From: Solirubrobacter sp035555675
Lineage (GTDB): Bacteria > Actinomycetota > Thermoleophilia > Solirubrobacterales > Solirubrobacteraceae
Reading direction: 5' to 3'
Assembly: GCA_035555675.1 (NCBI GenBank)
Contig: DATMGH010000203.1
Coordinates: 4,681 to 68,680, forward strand
DNA length: 64,000 nt
Shown one piece after another: positions 34,247-43,362 of this stretch. The number at the start of each line of letters is the position of its first letter. Positions within the stretch are counted from its first letter, which is position 1. The translations under genes and the position numbers were made by a program. The notes under the pieces were generated by a model. That model made no database searches. It saw nothing but the letters and a program-made list of their open reading frames with translations, and had not been told where the DNA came from.

Positions 34247-34681
34247 GTGGCCGTCGCCGACCCTCGACTCCAGCAGCAGACCGAAGCGCCCCCGCAGTCC
34301 GAAGCGCCCACGCAGGAAACCGGCACGCTGCCGAAGATCCCGGATCGGGAGCGGCGCAGAGCGTCGATGACGATGCCCCGGCTGGCCGCCGGACGCTACC
34401 TCGCGGTCGAGGACGGCGGCGACGTCGTGCTGATGGCGCTCAACGCGCCGCTGATGCGGATCGGACGCAGCCCGGCGTCGGAGATCGTGCTCGACGACGC
34501 GTCGGTGTCGCGCCGGCACGCGCTGATCACGCAACGCGGCGAGAAGACCGTGATCCTCGATGACCGCAGCCGCAACGGCCTGCACGTCAACGGGGCCCGG
34601 GTCAGCGAGGCGGAGCTGCACGACGGCGACACGATCGTCTGCGGGCACGTGACGCTGCGTTACGTGGAACGCGTGGAATAG
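34247..34681 (+). CDS. FHA-domain protein
   Basis: 144 residues from GTG 34247, chosen because CGGAGG lies at 34235-34240; the frame is open from 34121 but that part overlaps promoter-like, AT-richer DNA. A Gln/Pro-rich 45-residue lead precedes a single forkhead-associated domain (about 65-140) with IGRSPASEIVLDD, SRRHA, and NGLHVNG, the phosphothreonine-binding loops. It should bind phosphothreonine peptides in Ser/Thr-kinase signalling. No kinase is nearby. Confidence 0.85.
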   Translation: MAVADPRLQQQTEAPPQSEAPTQETGTLPKIPDRERRRASMTMPRLAAGRYLAVEDGGDVVLMALNAPLMRIGRSPASEIVLDDASVSRRHALITQRGEKTVILDDRSRNGLHVNGARVSEAELHDGDTIVCGHVTLRYVERVE

Positions 34682-34685
34682 ATTT

Positions 34686-34701
34686 CGGACCGCAGGGTCC
34701 G
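34686..34701. repeat. Small inverted repeat between FHA and MFS genes
   Basis: CGGACC GCAG GGTCCG, a perfect 6-bp palindrome arm pair, lies 5 bases after the FHA stop and 24 bases before the MFS start. A -10-like TAAGAT follows at 34710-34715. It could be a short terminator or an operator for the exporter. Confidence 0.4.
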
Positions 34702-34724
34702 CATCCTCATAAGATCCGTGCGCG

Positions 34725-36134
34725 ATGTCGCGCACGGATCACACTCGGGTCGTCTTCTCCTCATTGCTGCTCGCGGGGATGGCGTTCGCGCTCTCGCAGA
34801 CGGTCGTCTCCCCCGCGCTCCCGGAGATCCAGCGCGAGTTCGGCGCCGACGCGGCGTCGGCCGCCTGGATCCTGACCGGGTACCTGCTCGCCGCGTCGGT
34901 CGCGACGCCGATCGTCGGCAAGCTCGGCGACCTGTTCGGCCGCGGGCGGGTGCTGACCGTGGTGCTGCTGGTGTTCGCGTTCGGGAGCGTGGTCTGCGCG
35001 CTCGCGCCGTCGCTCGCGGTGCTCGTGATCGGGCGCGTGATCCAGGGCGTCGGCGGCGGGATCTTCCCGCTCGCGTTCGGGATCATCCGCGAGACGTTCC
35101 CACCGGAGCGCGTCGCGACCGCGATCGGCGGGATCAGCGCGACGTTCGGCATCGGCGGCGGCGTCGGGCTGGTGCTCGCGGGCCTGATCGTCGAAGCGCT
35201 CGACGCGTCCTGGCTGTTCTGGCTCGGGCTGATGGCGCTGCCGGCCGCGTTCGCGATCCACCGCTACGTCCCGCGCGAGCAGACGCGGCCGGACTCGCGC
35301 GTGGACTGGCTCGGCGCGGCGCTGCTCTCGGTCGCGCTCGCGTCGCTGCTGTACGGGCTCAGCAAGACGAACGCCTGGGGCTGGGGCTCGCCGCGCGTGC
35401 TCGCGTTCACGCTCGGCGGGCTCGCGGTCGGCGCGCTCTGGGTCTGGGTGGAGACGAAGGTCGACCAGCCGCTGGTGGACATGCGCGTCCTGCGCCGCCG
35501 CCCGGTGCTGATGACGAACATCACTGCGGTCCTGGTCGGGTTCTCGATGTTCGCGTCCTTCCTGCTGATCCCGCTGCTGGCCCAGACGCCGGAGCGCGTC
35601 GGCTACGGGTTCGGCGCGTCGGTCACCGGCGCCGGCCTGCTGATGCTGCCGAGCACGCTGGTGATGCTGGTCGCCGGGCCGTGGGCCGGGCGGCTCGCGA
35701 CCCGCTTCTCGTCGCGGCTGCCGCTGGTGATCGGCACCGGCGTCGGCTCGCTGGCGTTCATCTTCTACGCGCTCGCGCACGGCACCGAATGGCAGATCTG
35801 CATCGGCGGCGGGCTGCTCGGCATCGGCATCGGCTTCTCGTTCGCGTCGATGGCGAACCTGGTGGTCGAGTCGGTCCCGCGCGAGGAGGTCGGCGTCGCG
35901 ACCGGGATCAACACGATCATGCGCTCGCTCGGCGGCGCGCTGGGCGCGCAGCTGGTCGCCAGCCTGCTGACCGCGAAGACGATCAGCGGGACGCCGATCC
36001 CTGCCGAGGCGGCGTACACGGACGCGTTCGTGGTCGCGGCGATCGCCGCGGCGCTCGCGATGCTCGCCGCGCTGGCGATTCCGCGCACCGGCGGGCCGTC
36101 GCCGCAGGCGGTCACCGCCCCCGCGGCTGCCTAG
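34725..36134 (+). CDS. MFS drug-type exporter (DHA2/EmrB-QacA family)
   Basis: 469 residues with about 14 membrane helices, the number of the DHA2 family. The loop 2-3 motif GKLGDLFGRGR (motif A) and the motif C-like stretch GGGVGLVLAGL are present. It should export a hydrophobic compound with proton uptake. No regulator is adjacent. A start close to the predicted -10 suggests a leaderless or near-leaderless message. Confidence 0.88.
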   Translation: MSRTDHTRVVFSSLLLAGMAFALSQTVVSPALPEIQREFGADAASAAWILTGYLLAASVATPIVGKLGDLFGRGRVLTVVLLVFAFGSVVCALAPSLAVLVIGRVIQGVGGGIFPLAFGIIRETFPPERVATAIGGISATFGIGGGVGLVLAGLIVEALDASWLFWLGLMALPAAFAIHRYVPREQTRPDSRVDWLGAALLSVALASLLYGLSKTNAWGWGSPRVLAFTLGGLAVGALWVWVETKVDQPLVDMRVLRRRPVLMTNITAVLVGFSMFASFLLIPLLAQTPERVGYGFGASVTGAGLLMLPSTLVMLVAGPWAGRLATRFSSRLPLVIGTGVGSLAFIFYALAHGTEWQICIGGGLLGIGIGFSFASMANLVVESVPREEVGVATGINTIMRSLGGALGAQLVASLLTAKTISGTPIPAEAAYTDAFVVAAIAAALAMLAALAIPRTGGPSPQAVTAPAAA

Positions 36135-36159
36135 GCACTGCCTGAGCTACGGTGGGGTG

Positions 36160-36924
36160 ATGCGCCGCATCGCCGCCCTTCTGGCCGGCCTCGCGCTGGT
36201 CCTCGCCGGTTGTGGGTCCGACAACGATTCCGCCTCTTCGTCCAAGCCGCCGCTGACCGTCTCGGCCGCGGCGTCGCTCAAGAAGGCCTTCACCGAGTAC
36301 GGGAGCGCGTTCGCGCCCGCGACCGTGCGCGCCTCGTTCGCGGGCTCCGACGAGCTCGCCGCCCAGATCCGCCAGGGCGTCAAGCCGGACGTGTTCGCCT
36401 CGGCCAACACCACGCTGCCGGACGCGCTCTACAGCGAAGGATTGGTCGAGAAGCCGGTCACCTTCGCGGCCAACGAGCTCGTGCTCGCGGTGCCGGCCGG
36501 CAGCTCGATCAGCGGCCTCGACGACCTCGCCAAGCCGGGCACCACGATCGCGATGGGCTCGAAGTCGGTCCCGGTCGGCTCCTACACGCGCAAGGTGCTC
36601 GCCGGGCTGCCGGCGGACGAGCGCCAGGCGCTGCTCGCCAACGTCCGCTCCAACGAGCCCGACGTGGCCGGCGTGGTCGGCAAGGTCGTGCAGGGTGCGG
36701 TCGACGCCGGGTTCGTCTACCGCACCGACGTCGAAGCGACCGGCGGGAAGCTCAAGGCGATCTCGCTGCCCGCGGACCTCAAGCCGCAGGTGGCGTACGG
36801 TGTCGCCGTGGTCAAGGGCGCGAAGCACCCCGAGCAGGCCCAGCAGTTCGTCGACGGGCTCCTCGACGGCGCGGGCCGCGACGCGCTCGACCGCGCCGGG
36901 TTCCTGCCGCCGCCCGCGACGTGA
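36160..36924 (+). CDS. modA: Molybdate-binding lipoprotein ModA
   Basis: 254 residues from ATG 36160 (an in-frame GTG lies 3 bases upstream). Lipobox LAGC at about 16-19, then a type II binding-protein fold: LTVSAAASLKKAF, FAGSDELAAQIRQG, PDVFASAN, VPVGSYTRK and GFVYRTDV. The AAASL and GSD/S oxyanion-contact positions match ModA. The stop overlaps modB (GTGA). First gene of modABC. Confidence 0.88.
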   Translation: MRRIAALLAGLALVLAGCGSDNDSASSSKPPLTVSAAASLKKAFTEYGSAFAPATVRASFAGSDELAAQIRQGVKPDVFASANTTLPDALYSEGLVEKPVTFAANELVLAVPAGSSISGLDDLAKPGTTIAMGSKSVPVGSYTRKVLAGLPADERQALLANVRSNEPDVAGVVGKVVQGAVDAGFVYRTDVEATGGKLKAISLPADLKPQVAYGVAVVKGAKHPEQAQQFVDGLLDGAGRDALDRAGFLPPPAT

Positions 36925-37697
36925 GCGGCGGCAGGCCGTGGTTCACGGTCCTGCTCGTCGCGGCGCTCACGCTCGCGCTGACGTTCCTGGTCCTGCCGGT
37001 GGTGGCGATCTTCGTCGACGTCGGGCCGCGCGAGCTGATCGCGTCGCTCGACGACCCGGCCGCGACCGACGCGCTCAAGCTCTCGCTGCAGACGAGCGTG
37101 GCCGCGATCGCCCTGATCCTCCTGGTCGGCACGCCCGCGTCGTGGCTGCTGGCCACGCGGGCGTTCCGCGGGCGCGAGCTGCTGATCACGCTGGTGGAGC
37201 TGCCGCTGGTGCTGCCGCCGGCGGTGGCGGGGATCGGGCTGCTGGCCGCGGTCGGCCCGCGCGGGCTGCTCGCGCCGCTCGGTGTGTCGTTCACGCTCTC
37301 GACCGCCGCGGTCGTGGTGGCGCTGACGTTCGTCGCCGCGCCGTTCTACCTGCGCCAGGCGCAGTCCGCGTTCGCGGCGCTGGACCGCTCGTGGCTGGAC
37401 GCGTCGCGGACGCTCGGCGCGGGCGAGGCGCGCACGCTCGCCCGGGTCGCGATCCCCTCGGCGCTGCCGGGCCTGACCGCCGGGCTCGCGCTCGCGTGGG
37501 GCCGCGCGCTGGGCGAGTTCGGCGCGACGCTCATGTTCGCGGGCTCGTTCCAGGGTGTGACCCAGACCGTGCCGCTGGCGATCTACGAGCGCTTCGCGAC
37601 CGACTTCACCGGCGCGCTCGGCCTGTCCGCGGTGCTGGTCTGCGTGTCCGCGGCGCTGCTGCTGTCCGTCAAGCTGGCGTTCCGTGCTGCGGGTTGA
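36921..37697 (+). CDS. modB: Molybdate ABC permease ModB
   Basis: 258 residues from GTG 36921, five to six helices, with the EAA loop LDASRTLGAGEARTLARVAI and GRALGEFGATLMFAG typical of ModB/CysT. The C-terminus overlaps the modC start by 14 bases. Inner-membrane channel for oxyanion entry. Confidence 0.88.
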   Translation: MSGGRPWFTVLLVAALTLALTFLVLPVVAIFVDVGPRELIASLDDPAATDALKLSLQTSVAAIALILLVGTPASWLLATRAFRGRELLITLVELPLVLPPAVAGIGLLAAVGPRGLLAPLGVSFTLSTAAVVVALTFVAAPFYLRQAQSAFAALDRSWLDASRTLGAGEARTLARVAIPSALPGLTAGLALAWGRALGEFGATLMFAGSFQGVTQTVPLAIYERFATDFTGALGLSAVLVCVSAALLLSVKLAFRAAG

Positions 37698-38724
37698 GCT
37701 GCAGGCCACGCGCGCGTCGCTCGACGTCGCGCTGACCGTCGCGGACGGCGAGTGCGTCGCGCTGGCCGGCCCGTCGGGCGCCGGCAAGACCACCGTGCTG
37801 CAGACGATCGCCGGGCTGTTCCGCCCGGAGCGCGGGCAGGTCGTCTGCGACGCCACGTGGCTCGACGTCGAACGCGGCGTCGACCTGCCGCCGGAGCGCC
37901 GCCGCTGCGGCTACGTGTTCCAGGACTACGCCCTGTTCCCGCGCATGAGCGCGTGGCGCAACGTGGCGTACGGGATCCGCGCGCGCGACCGGCGGCAGCG
38001 CGCGCTGGCGCTGCTGGAGCGGTTCGGGCTCGCCGACCGGGCGGACCACCGCCCCGGCGAGCTGTCGGGCGGGGAGCGTCAGCGGGTCGCGGTCGCCCGC
38101 GCCCTGGCGCGCGACCCCGCGGTCCTGCTGCTGGACGAGCCGCTGTCCGCGCTGGACCCGCGTACGCGCGCGGCCGCGGCGCGCGAGCTGACCGCGGTGC
38201 TGCACGAGACGGGCGTGCCCACGCTGCTGGTCACGCACGCGTTCGACGAGGCGGCGGCGCTCGGCGACCGCGTCGGCGTGCTCGACGGCGGCCGGATCGT
38301 CCAGCTCGGCCCGCCGGCGGAGCTCTCGGCGCGGCCCGCCTCCGCGTTCGTCGCGGACTTCACGGGCGCGGTCGTGCTCACCGGCGTCGCGGCGCCCGGC
38401 CCCGACGGGCTGACGGCGGTGGCGCTCGACGGCGGCGGGACGATCGTCTCCACGGACACGCTCAGCGGCCCCGTCGGCGCGAGCCTCTACCCGTGGGAGA
38501 TCGTGCTCGAGCCCGGCAGCGCACCGTCCTCGGCGCAGAACCACCTCGCCGCCGAGGTGGTCTCGATCACCGAGATCGGCGGGCGGGCACGCGTCGGGCT
38601 GCTCGCCGGGCAGCCGCTGGTGGCCGAGGTGACGGTCGCGTCCGTGCGCGCGCTCGGGCTCGCCCCGGGCACGCGCGTGACCGCGACGTGGAAGGCCGCG
38701 GCGACGCGGCTCGCCCCGCGCTAA
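37684..38724 (+). CDS. modC: Molybdate ABC ATPase ModC
   Basis: 346 residues from GTG 37684. Walker A GPSGAGKTT, Q-loop VFQDYALFP, signature LSGGERQRVA, Walker B LLLDEPLSALD and H-loop VTHAFDEA. The C-terminal TOBE (mop) domain at about 280-346 binds molybdate for regulation. The TAA stop overlaps the converging TAG stop of the next gene. Confidence 0.9.
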   Translation: MLRVELQATRASLDVALTVADGECVALAGPSGAGKTTVLQTIAGLFRPERGQVVCDATWLDVERGVDLPPERRRCGYVFQDYALFPRMSAWRNVAYGIRARDRRQRALALLERFGLADRADHRPGELSGGERQRVAVARALARDPAVLLLDEPLSALDPRTRAAAARELTAVLHETGVPTLLVTHAFDEAAALGDRVGVLDGGRIVQLGPPAELSARPASAFVADFTGAVVLTGVAAPGPDGLTAVALDGGGTIVSTDTLSGPVGASLYPWEIVLEPGSAPSSAQNHLAAEVVSITEIGGRARVGLLAGQPLVAEVTVASVRALGLAPGTRVTATWKAAATRLAPR

Positions 38725-41321
38725 CGGCCCACGGCGGGGAAGACCGGCTGCACGGCCGGCGGCACCACGCGCACGCGCGCGTCGACCACGGCGGCGCCGG
38801 AGGGACCGACCATCACCGGGTTGAGGTCGAGCTCCGCGATCGCCGGGTGGGCGTCGGCCAGCGCGCCCACGCGCACCGCGATCTCGGCCAGCGCGCCGAC
38901 GTCCGCCTGCGCGCGCTCCAGCAGCGCCAGCGAGCGCAGCGAGCCGATCATCGCCTCCGCCTCCGGCAGCGCCAGCGGCGCCAGCCGCACCGCGACGTCC
39001 TCGAGCACCTCGGCCGTCCCGCCGCCCGCGCCGCACGCGACTACGGGGCCGAACCGCTCGTCCGCCAGCACGCCGACCAGCATCTCGACGCCGGGCCCCG
39101 CCATCCGCTGCACGAGCAGCTCCTCCACCGGCGTGCCCGCGCCCGCGAGCTCCCGGGTGACGTCGACCGCCGCGCGCCGGACCGCGGTCGGCCCCGCGAG
39201 CCCGAGCCGCACGGCGCCCGCCCGCGCCTTGTGGACCACGCCCGGCGCCACGCCCTTGAGCGCGATCGCGCCACCCAGCTCCGCCGCCGCCTTCGCCGCC
39301 GCCGCGGGCGACGCCACGCGCCGCTGCTCGACCAGGGCGATCCCGTACGCCGAGAGCAGCGCCTCGACCTCGTCCGGCCGCAGCCACCCGCCGCCGCGGG
39401 CCAGCGCACCGGCCAGCACGCCCGCCGCGGCGTCCCCGTCGACCCCGTCGAGCGGCGCCGGCTCCGGCGGCGGCGCCGCGCGGAAGCGCCCGTAGGCGAC
39501 GGCCCGCCCGAGCGCGCGCGCCGCCGCCTCCGGCGCGCGGAACGTCGGCACCTTGCGCTCCCCCGCGCGCAGCACGCGCGGCAGCTCGCCCGGCGTCATG
39601 AACACGGCCAGCAGCGGGAGCTCGGGCCGGGCCGCGGCCAGCGCCGCCGCCACCTCCTCCGCGCCGGTCGCGATGTGCTCGACGAAGATCGCGATCACGG
39701 CGTCGGCGCCCGGATCGGCCGCGACCGCCTCGACCGCGGCGCGGAACCCCGCCGGCGACTCGCCGGCGGCCAGCTGGACGGGACCCTCTGACGCCAGCGC
39801 CGCGACGCTCAGCCCGGCGTCCACGCACGCGTCCGCGCACACGACCACCGGGCCGCGCGCGTTGCCGACGATGCCGACGCGGCCGCCGCGCGGGATCGGC
39901 TGCTCGGCCAGGACCGCGGCCGCGTCGAGCAGGTCGTCGAGCCCGTCGCAGCGGAGCACCCCGGCGCTCTCGAACAGCGCGTCGACCGTGCTGTCGGCGG
40001 CGGCGATCAGCGCGCCGGTGTGCGAGGACGCGGCCCGCGCGCCCGCCGACGTCCGCCCCGCCTTGACCGCCAGCACCGGCTTGGCCCGCGCGACGCGGCG
40101 CGCCACGCGCCCGAACTTGCGCGGGTTGCCGAACGACTCCAGGTAGAGCGCGACGACCTGCGTCGCGTCGTCCTGCTCCCAGTACTGCAGCACGTCGTTG
40201 CTCGAGATGTCCGCCTTGTCGCCGAGCGAGACGAACGCCGACAACCCGATCCCGCGCCGCGACATCCCGTCGATCGCCGCACCGCCGAACGCCCCGCTCT
40301 GGGAGACGAAGCCGACCGAGCCCGCGGGCACGTCGGCGCGCGCGAACGTCCCGGTCAGCGAGACCGCCGGGTCGGTGTTGACGACCCCCATCGAGTTCGG
40401 GCCGACCAGCCGCATCCCGCTCGCGCGGCAGACGTCGACCAGCTCGGACAGCTCCTCGGCGAAGCCGGCGGTGATCACGACCAGCGCCTCGACCCCGGCC
40501 CGCGCGCACTCGCGCGCGACGTCGGGCACGAGCGGCGCGGGGACGGCCACGATCGCCAGGTCCACCGGCCCGGGCGTCTCCGCGATCGAGGCCACCGCGC
40601 GGCGGCTGCCGACGAAGTCCGCGTTCGGGTTGACCGGGTACAGCTCGCCGTGGAACTCGTTGTCGAGCACGTGCCGGAACGCCGCGCCGCCGAACGAGTC
40701 CGGCCGCCGCGACGCGCCGATCACCGCGACCGAGCGCGGCTTGAGCACGCGCTCCATCGCCGCGACCGCGGCGACCCGGTCGCGGTCCTCGAAGCGCCGG
40801 CGCGCGTCCTCCCCCAGCTCGGTCGGGAACTCGACCTCGATCCCGTCCGGCGACGCGTGCACGTGCACGGGGAAGCCGGACTCGCGGAACACGCTGATCA
40901 TGCGCCGGTTCTCGGGCAGGACGGTGGCGGTGAACGTCCTCACGCCGCGCGCCGACGCGACCTGCGCGAGGTGCGCCAGCAGCACCGTGGCCACGCCGCG
41001 GCCCTGCATCTCGTCCGCGACCGCGAACGCGACCTCGGCCCGGTCCGGCCGCTCGAGCTCGAACACGGCGTGCGCGACGATCCGGTCCCCGGTCGTCACC
41101 ACCAGCCCGTAGCCCTCCGGGCGGTCGCCGCGCGCCGCGGCCTCCGCCGCCTTGTCCAGGTTCACGCCGAGCGTGAAGTAGCGCAGCCAGCGCGAGTTCT
41201 CCGACAGGCCGCCGAGGAACGTGCGCAGCGCGGGCTCGTCGGCCGGGGAGACCGGGCGGACCCGCGCGGTGGACCCGTCGCGCAGCACGATGTGGACATC
41301 GGCGGCGACGCGCGCGCTCAT
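38721..41321 (-). CDS. GNAT acetyltransferase fused to ADP-forming acyl-CoA synthetase
   Basis: 866 residues from ATG 41321. An N-terminal GNAT domain (about 15-165; EMQGRGVATVLLAHLAQ and RRMISVFRESGF) is followed by a CoA-binding Rossmann domain (from VLKPRSVAVIGASRRP), a succinyl-CoA-ligase-like domain with the His in SSHTGAL, and a C-terminal ATP-grasp domain (GGAIALKGVAPGVVHKARAG; ELDLNPVMV). The architecture is that of Pat-type protein lysine acetyltransferases, here with GNAT at the N-terminus. It may acetylate metabolic enzymes or make acyl-CoA. It overlaps the DUF1611 gene by ATGA. Confidence 0.85.
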   Translation of the reverse strand: MSARVAADVHIVLRDGSTARVRPVSPADEPALRTFLGGLSENSRWLRYFTLGVNLDKAAEAAARGDRPEGYGLVVTTGDRIVAHAVFELERPDRAEVAFAVADEMQGRGVATVLLAHLAQVASARGVRTFTATVLPENRRMISVFRESGFPVHVHASPDGIEVEFPTELGEDARRRFEDRDRVAAVAAMERVLKPRSVAVIGASRRPDSFGGAAFRHVLDNEFHGELYPVNPNADFVGSRRAVASIAETPGPVDLAIVAVPAPLVPDVARECARAGVEALVVITAGFAEELSELVDVCRASGMRLVGPNSMGVVNTDPAVSLTGTFARADVPAGSVGFVSQSGAFGGAAIDGMSRRGIGLSAFVSLGDKADISSNDVLQYWEQDDATQVVALYLESFGNPRKFGRVARRVARAKPVLAVKAGRTSAGARAASSHTGALIAAADSTVDALFESAGVLRCDGLDDLLDAAAVLAEQPIPRGGRVGIVGNARGPVVVCADACVDAGLSVAALASEGPVQLAAGESPAGFRAAVEAVAADPGADAVIAIFVEHIATGAEEVAAALAAARPELPLLAVFMTPGELPRVLRAGERKVPTFRAPEAAARALGRAVAYGRFRAAPPPEPAPLDGVDGDAAAGVLAGALARGGGWLRPDEVEALLSAYGIALVEQRRVASPAAAAKAAAELGGAIALKGVAPGVVHKARAGAVRLGLAGPTAVRRAAVDVTRELAGAGTPVEELLVQRMAGPGVEMLVGVLADERFGPVVACGAGGGTAEVLEDVAVRLAPLALPEAEAMIGSLRSLALLERAQADVGALAEIAVRVGALADAHPAIAELDLNPVMVGPSGAAVVDARVRVVPPAVQPVFPAVGR

Positions 41322-42346
41322 AGCACGGCGTCGAGGATCCCTGCCGCGCCGAAGCGGACGGGGTCGGTGGCGGGCAGGCCGGTCTCCCGCGCCGCGCGCT
41401 CGATCGCATCCAGCGCGGCGTCCTCGTCGAGCCCGCGCGTGTTGAGCGCGAGCGCCTTCACCCGGGCCGGACGCACGGCGCGGGCGGCGGCCTCGTAGAG
41501 CTCCACCAGCGTCGTCAGCGACGGCAGCGGCGTGTCCGGGTAGTCGTCGATCGCGGTCGCGCCGGCGCGGTGGCAGAGCACCAGCGCGTCCGGGAGGCAG
41601 CCGTGCAGCAGGCCGAGCGTGACGCCCGAGTACGCGGGGTGGCCGAGCGCGCCCTGGCCTTCCACGAACAGCAGCGGCGCCTGCGCCGCGCCGTCGTGCA
41701 GCAGCCGCGACGCGGCGCCGGAGACGAAGTCGGAGATCACGTGGTCGACCGCGATGCCCCAGCCGGCGATCGCGATCCCGGTCTGGCCGGTGGCCACGAA
41801 CGCGGACTTCAGGCCGCGCTCGCGGGCGGCCGCGTCGAGCTCCAGCGTCACCGACATCTTGCCGATCGCGCAGTCCGAGCCGACCGTGTGGACGACCCGC
41901 ACGTCCGGCCGCTCGGCCGGCGCCGGCGGGACGCTGAGGTCGGCGGGGGCGGCGCGCAGGTCGCGCAGCTCGACGCCGCGCTCGCGCGCGGCGCGCGCCA
42001 GCTCCGGGTCGTCGGCGAGCACCGTGTGCAGGCCGGCCTCGACGTGCATCCCGGCGCCGATCGCCTCCAGGATCGCCGCGCGCCACTCGGCCGTCAGCGC
42101 GCCGCCGAACGGGGCGACGCCGATCACCAGCACGTCGGCGCCGCGCGCGGCGGCGTCGCCGACCGTCGCCACGATCGGGGTGTCGCGGCGGGCGTACGGG
42201 ACGACGTCCGCGGCGGTGCGGCCGGCGTGGACGTCGTCCACGACGGCGACGATCTCGCGCGGCGCGTAGCGGAGGATCCCGTGCGCGGTCTTGGCGTGCG
42301 AGTCGGCGAACTGGCCGCCGGTGAAGAGCGCCAGCCGGTCAGCCAT
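41318..42346 (-). CDS. dgcN: DUF1611 protein, DgcN-like D-glutamate N-acyltransferase
   Basis: 342 residues. An N-terminal Rossmann-like domain (about 1-125) and a C-terminal P-loop domain (from about 150) with TVGSDCAIGKMSV as the nucleotide loop, the DUF1611 layout. In marine bacteria DgcN acetylates D-Glu and DgcA racemises N-acetyl-D-Glu. The enolase-superfamily gene overlapping it here by eight bases makes that role likely (inference from context). No D-Glu transporter lies alongside. Confidence 0.72.
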   Translation of the reverse strand: MADRLALFTGGQFADSHAKTAHGILRYAPREIVAVVDDVHAGRTAADVVPYARRDTPIVATVGDAAARGADVLVIGVAPFGGALTAEWRAAILEAIGAGMHVEAGLHTVLADDPELARAARERGVELRDLRAAPADLSVPPAPAERPDVRVVHTVGSDCAIGKMSVTLELDAAARERGLKSAFVATGQTGIAIAGWGIAVDHVISDFVSGAASRLLHDGAAQAPLLFVEGQGALGHPAYSGVTLGLLHGCLPDALVLCHRAGATAIDDYPDTPLPSLTTLVELYEAAARAVRPARVKALALNTRGLDEDAALDAIERAARETGLPATDPVRFGAAGILDAVL

Positions 42347-43340
42347 CGACGCCGAGCCCCGGTCGCGTGGACAGGACGAGGCGGCCGTCGTGCAGCTCCA
42401 GGCCGGTGAACGGGCGGTCGGCGATCAGCAGGTGGCCGTCGAGGTCGATGTGGTCGGCGAGTGAGCCGAGCTGCGCGGCCTGGGCGATCCCGAGCTCGGA
42501 CTCGATCATGCAGCCCAGCATGACCTGGAGGTCCAGCGCGCGCGCCGCATCGATCATCCGCAGCGCCTCGCCGATGCCGCCGCACTTGGAGAGCTTGATC
42601 ACGATGCCGTCGGCGTAGGCCGCGATCGGGGCGACCGAGGCCAGGTCCTTGCAGCCTTCGTCGATCATGACCGAGAGGCGCCGGGCCTGCTCGCGGTAGC
42701 GGTGGTAGGCGTCGAGGTCCTCAGCCGGGAACGGCTGCTCGACGAACTCGACGCCGAGCTCGATCAGCTCCGGCGTGAGCGCCAGCGCGGTGTCGAGGTC
42801 CCAACCCTCGTTGCCGTCGATGCGCAGGCGAGCGGACGTGTTCGCGCGGACGGCCTTCAGCCGCTCGAGGTCGCCGGGGCCGCCGACCTTGATCTTGAGC
42901 ACCTCGAAACCGGTCGCGCGGCGCGTGCGGTCCGCGGTCCCCTCGACGCTGTCGATGCCGATCGTGTACGAGGTCGGCGGCGTCGTGCGGTCGGCGCCGA
43001 GGACTCGCCAGGTCGGCACCTGCAGCCGCTTGCCGAGCCAGTCGTGGACGAGGCCGTCGAGCGCCATCTTGGCGCCCTGGGGACCGTCCCAGGCGCGCAG
43101 GCGCGCGCCGATCGCGGCGCGGGCGAACGGGTCGGGGCCGAGCAGCCGCTCCCCGTCGGCCTCGATGGCCTCCCGGATCAGCTGCGGCGTCTCGCCCCAG
43201 TAGTCGACGGGCGCGCCCTCGCCGTGGGCGACGACGCCGTCGATGGTGTGCTCCGCGACGACGACGGTCTCTTCGTCGGCGGCGCCGCGGGCGATCTGAA
43301 ACGTCTCTTTGAGCCTGAGCGTATGGAGCGTGGCGCGCAT
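42339..43340 (-). CDS. dgcA: Enolase-superfamily epimerase/racemase, DgcA-like
   Basis: 333 residues. An N-terminal capping domain and a C-terminal barrel carry KIKVGG (catalytic Lys pair), metal ligands in RIDGNEGWD, VEQPFP and MIDEGC, and the second Lys in IKLSKCGG. This is the muconate-lactonising/dipeptide-epimerase set. Coupling to DUF1611 makes N-acetyl-D-glutamate racemase more likely than L-Ala-D/L-Glu epimerase. It follows the iron ATPase gene by 22 bases on the same strand. Confidence 0.75.
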   Translation of the reverse strand: MRATLHTLRLKETFQIARGAADEETVVVAEHTIDGVVAHGEGAPVDYWGETPQLIREAIEADGERLLGPDPFARAAIGARLRAWDGPQGAKMALDGLVHDWLGKRLQVPTWRVLGADRTTPPTSYTIGIDSVEGTADRTRRATGFEVLKIKVGGPGDLERLKAVRANTSARLRIDGNEGWDLDTALALTPELIELGVEFVEQPFPAEDLDAYHRYREQARRLSVMIDEGCKDLASVAPIAAYADGIVIKLSKCGGIGEALRMIDAARALDLQVMLGCMIESELGIAQAAQLGSLADHIDLDGHLLIADRPFTGLELHDGRLVLSTRPGLGVDG

Positions 43341-43362
43341 CGGCGCCGTATGGTCGCAGCCT

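Noticed and set aside
36210..37697. Frame extending modB upstream through modA
   Set aside because: It is the antiphase reading of modA; the GTG at 36921 with GTGA overlap is the natural start.
38721..38724. Overlapping stop codons of modC and the converging gene as a regulatory feature
   Set aside because: Simple close packing of convergent genes; no hairpin or other signal is present.
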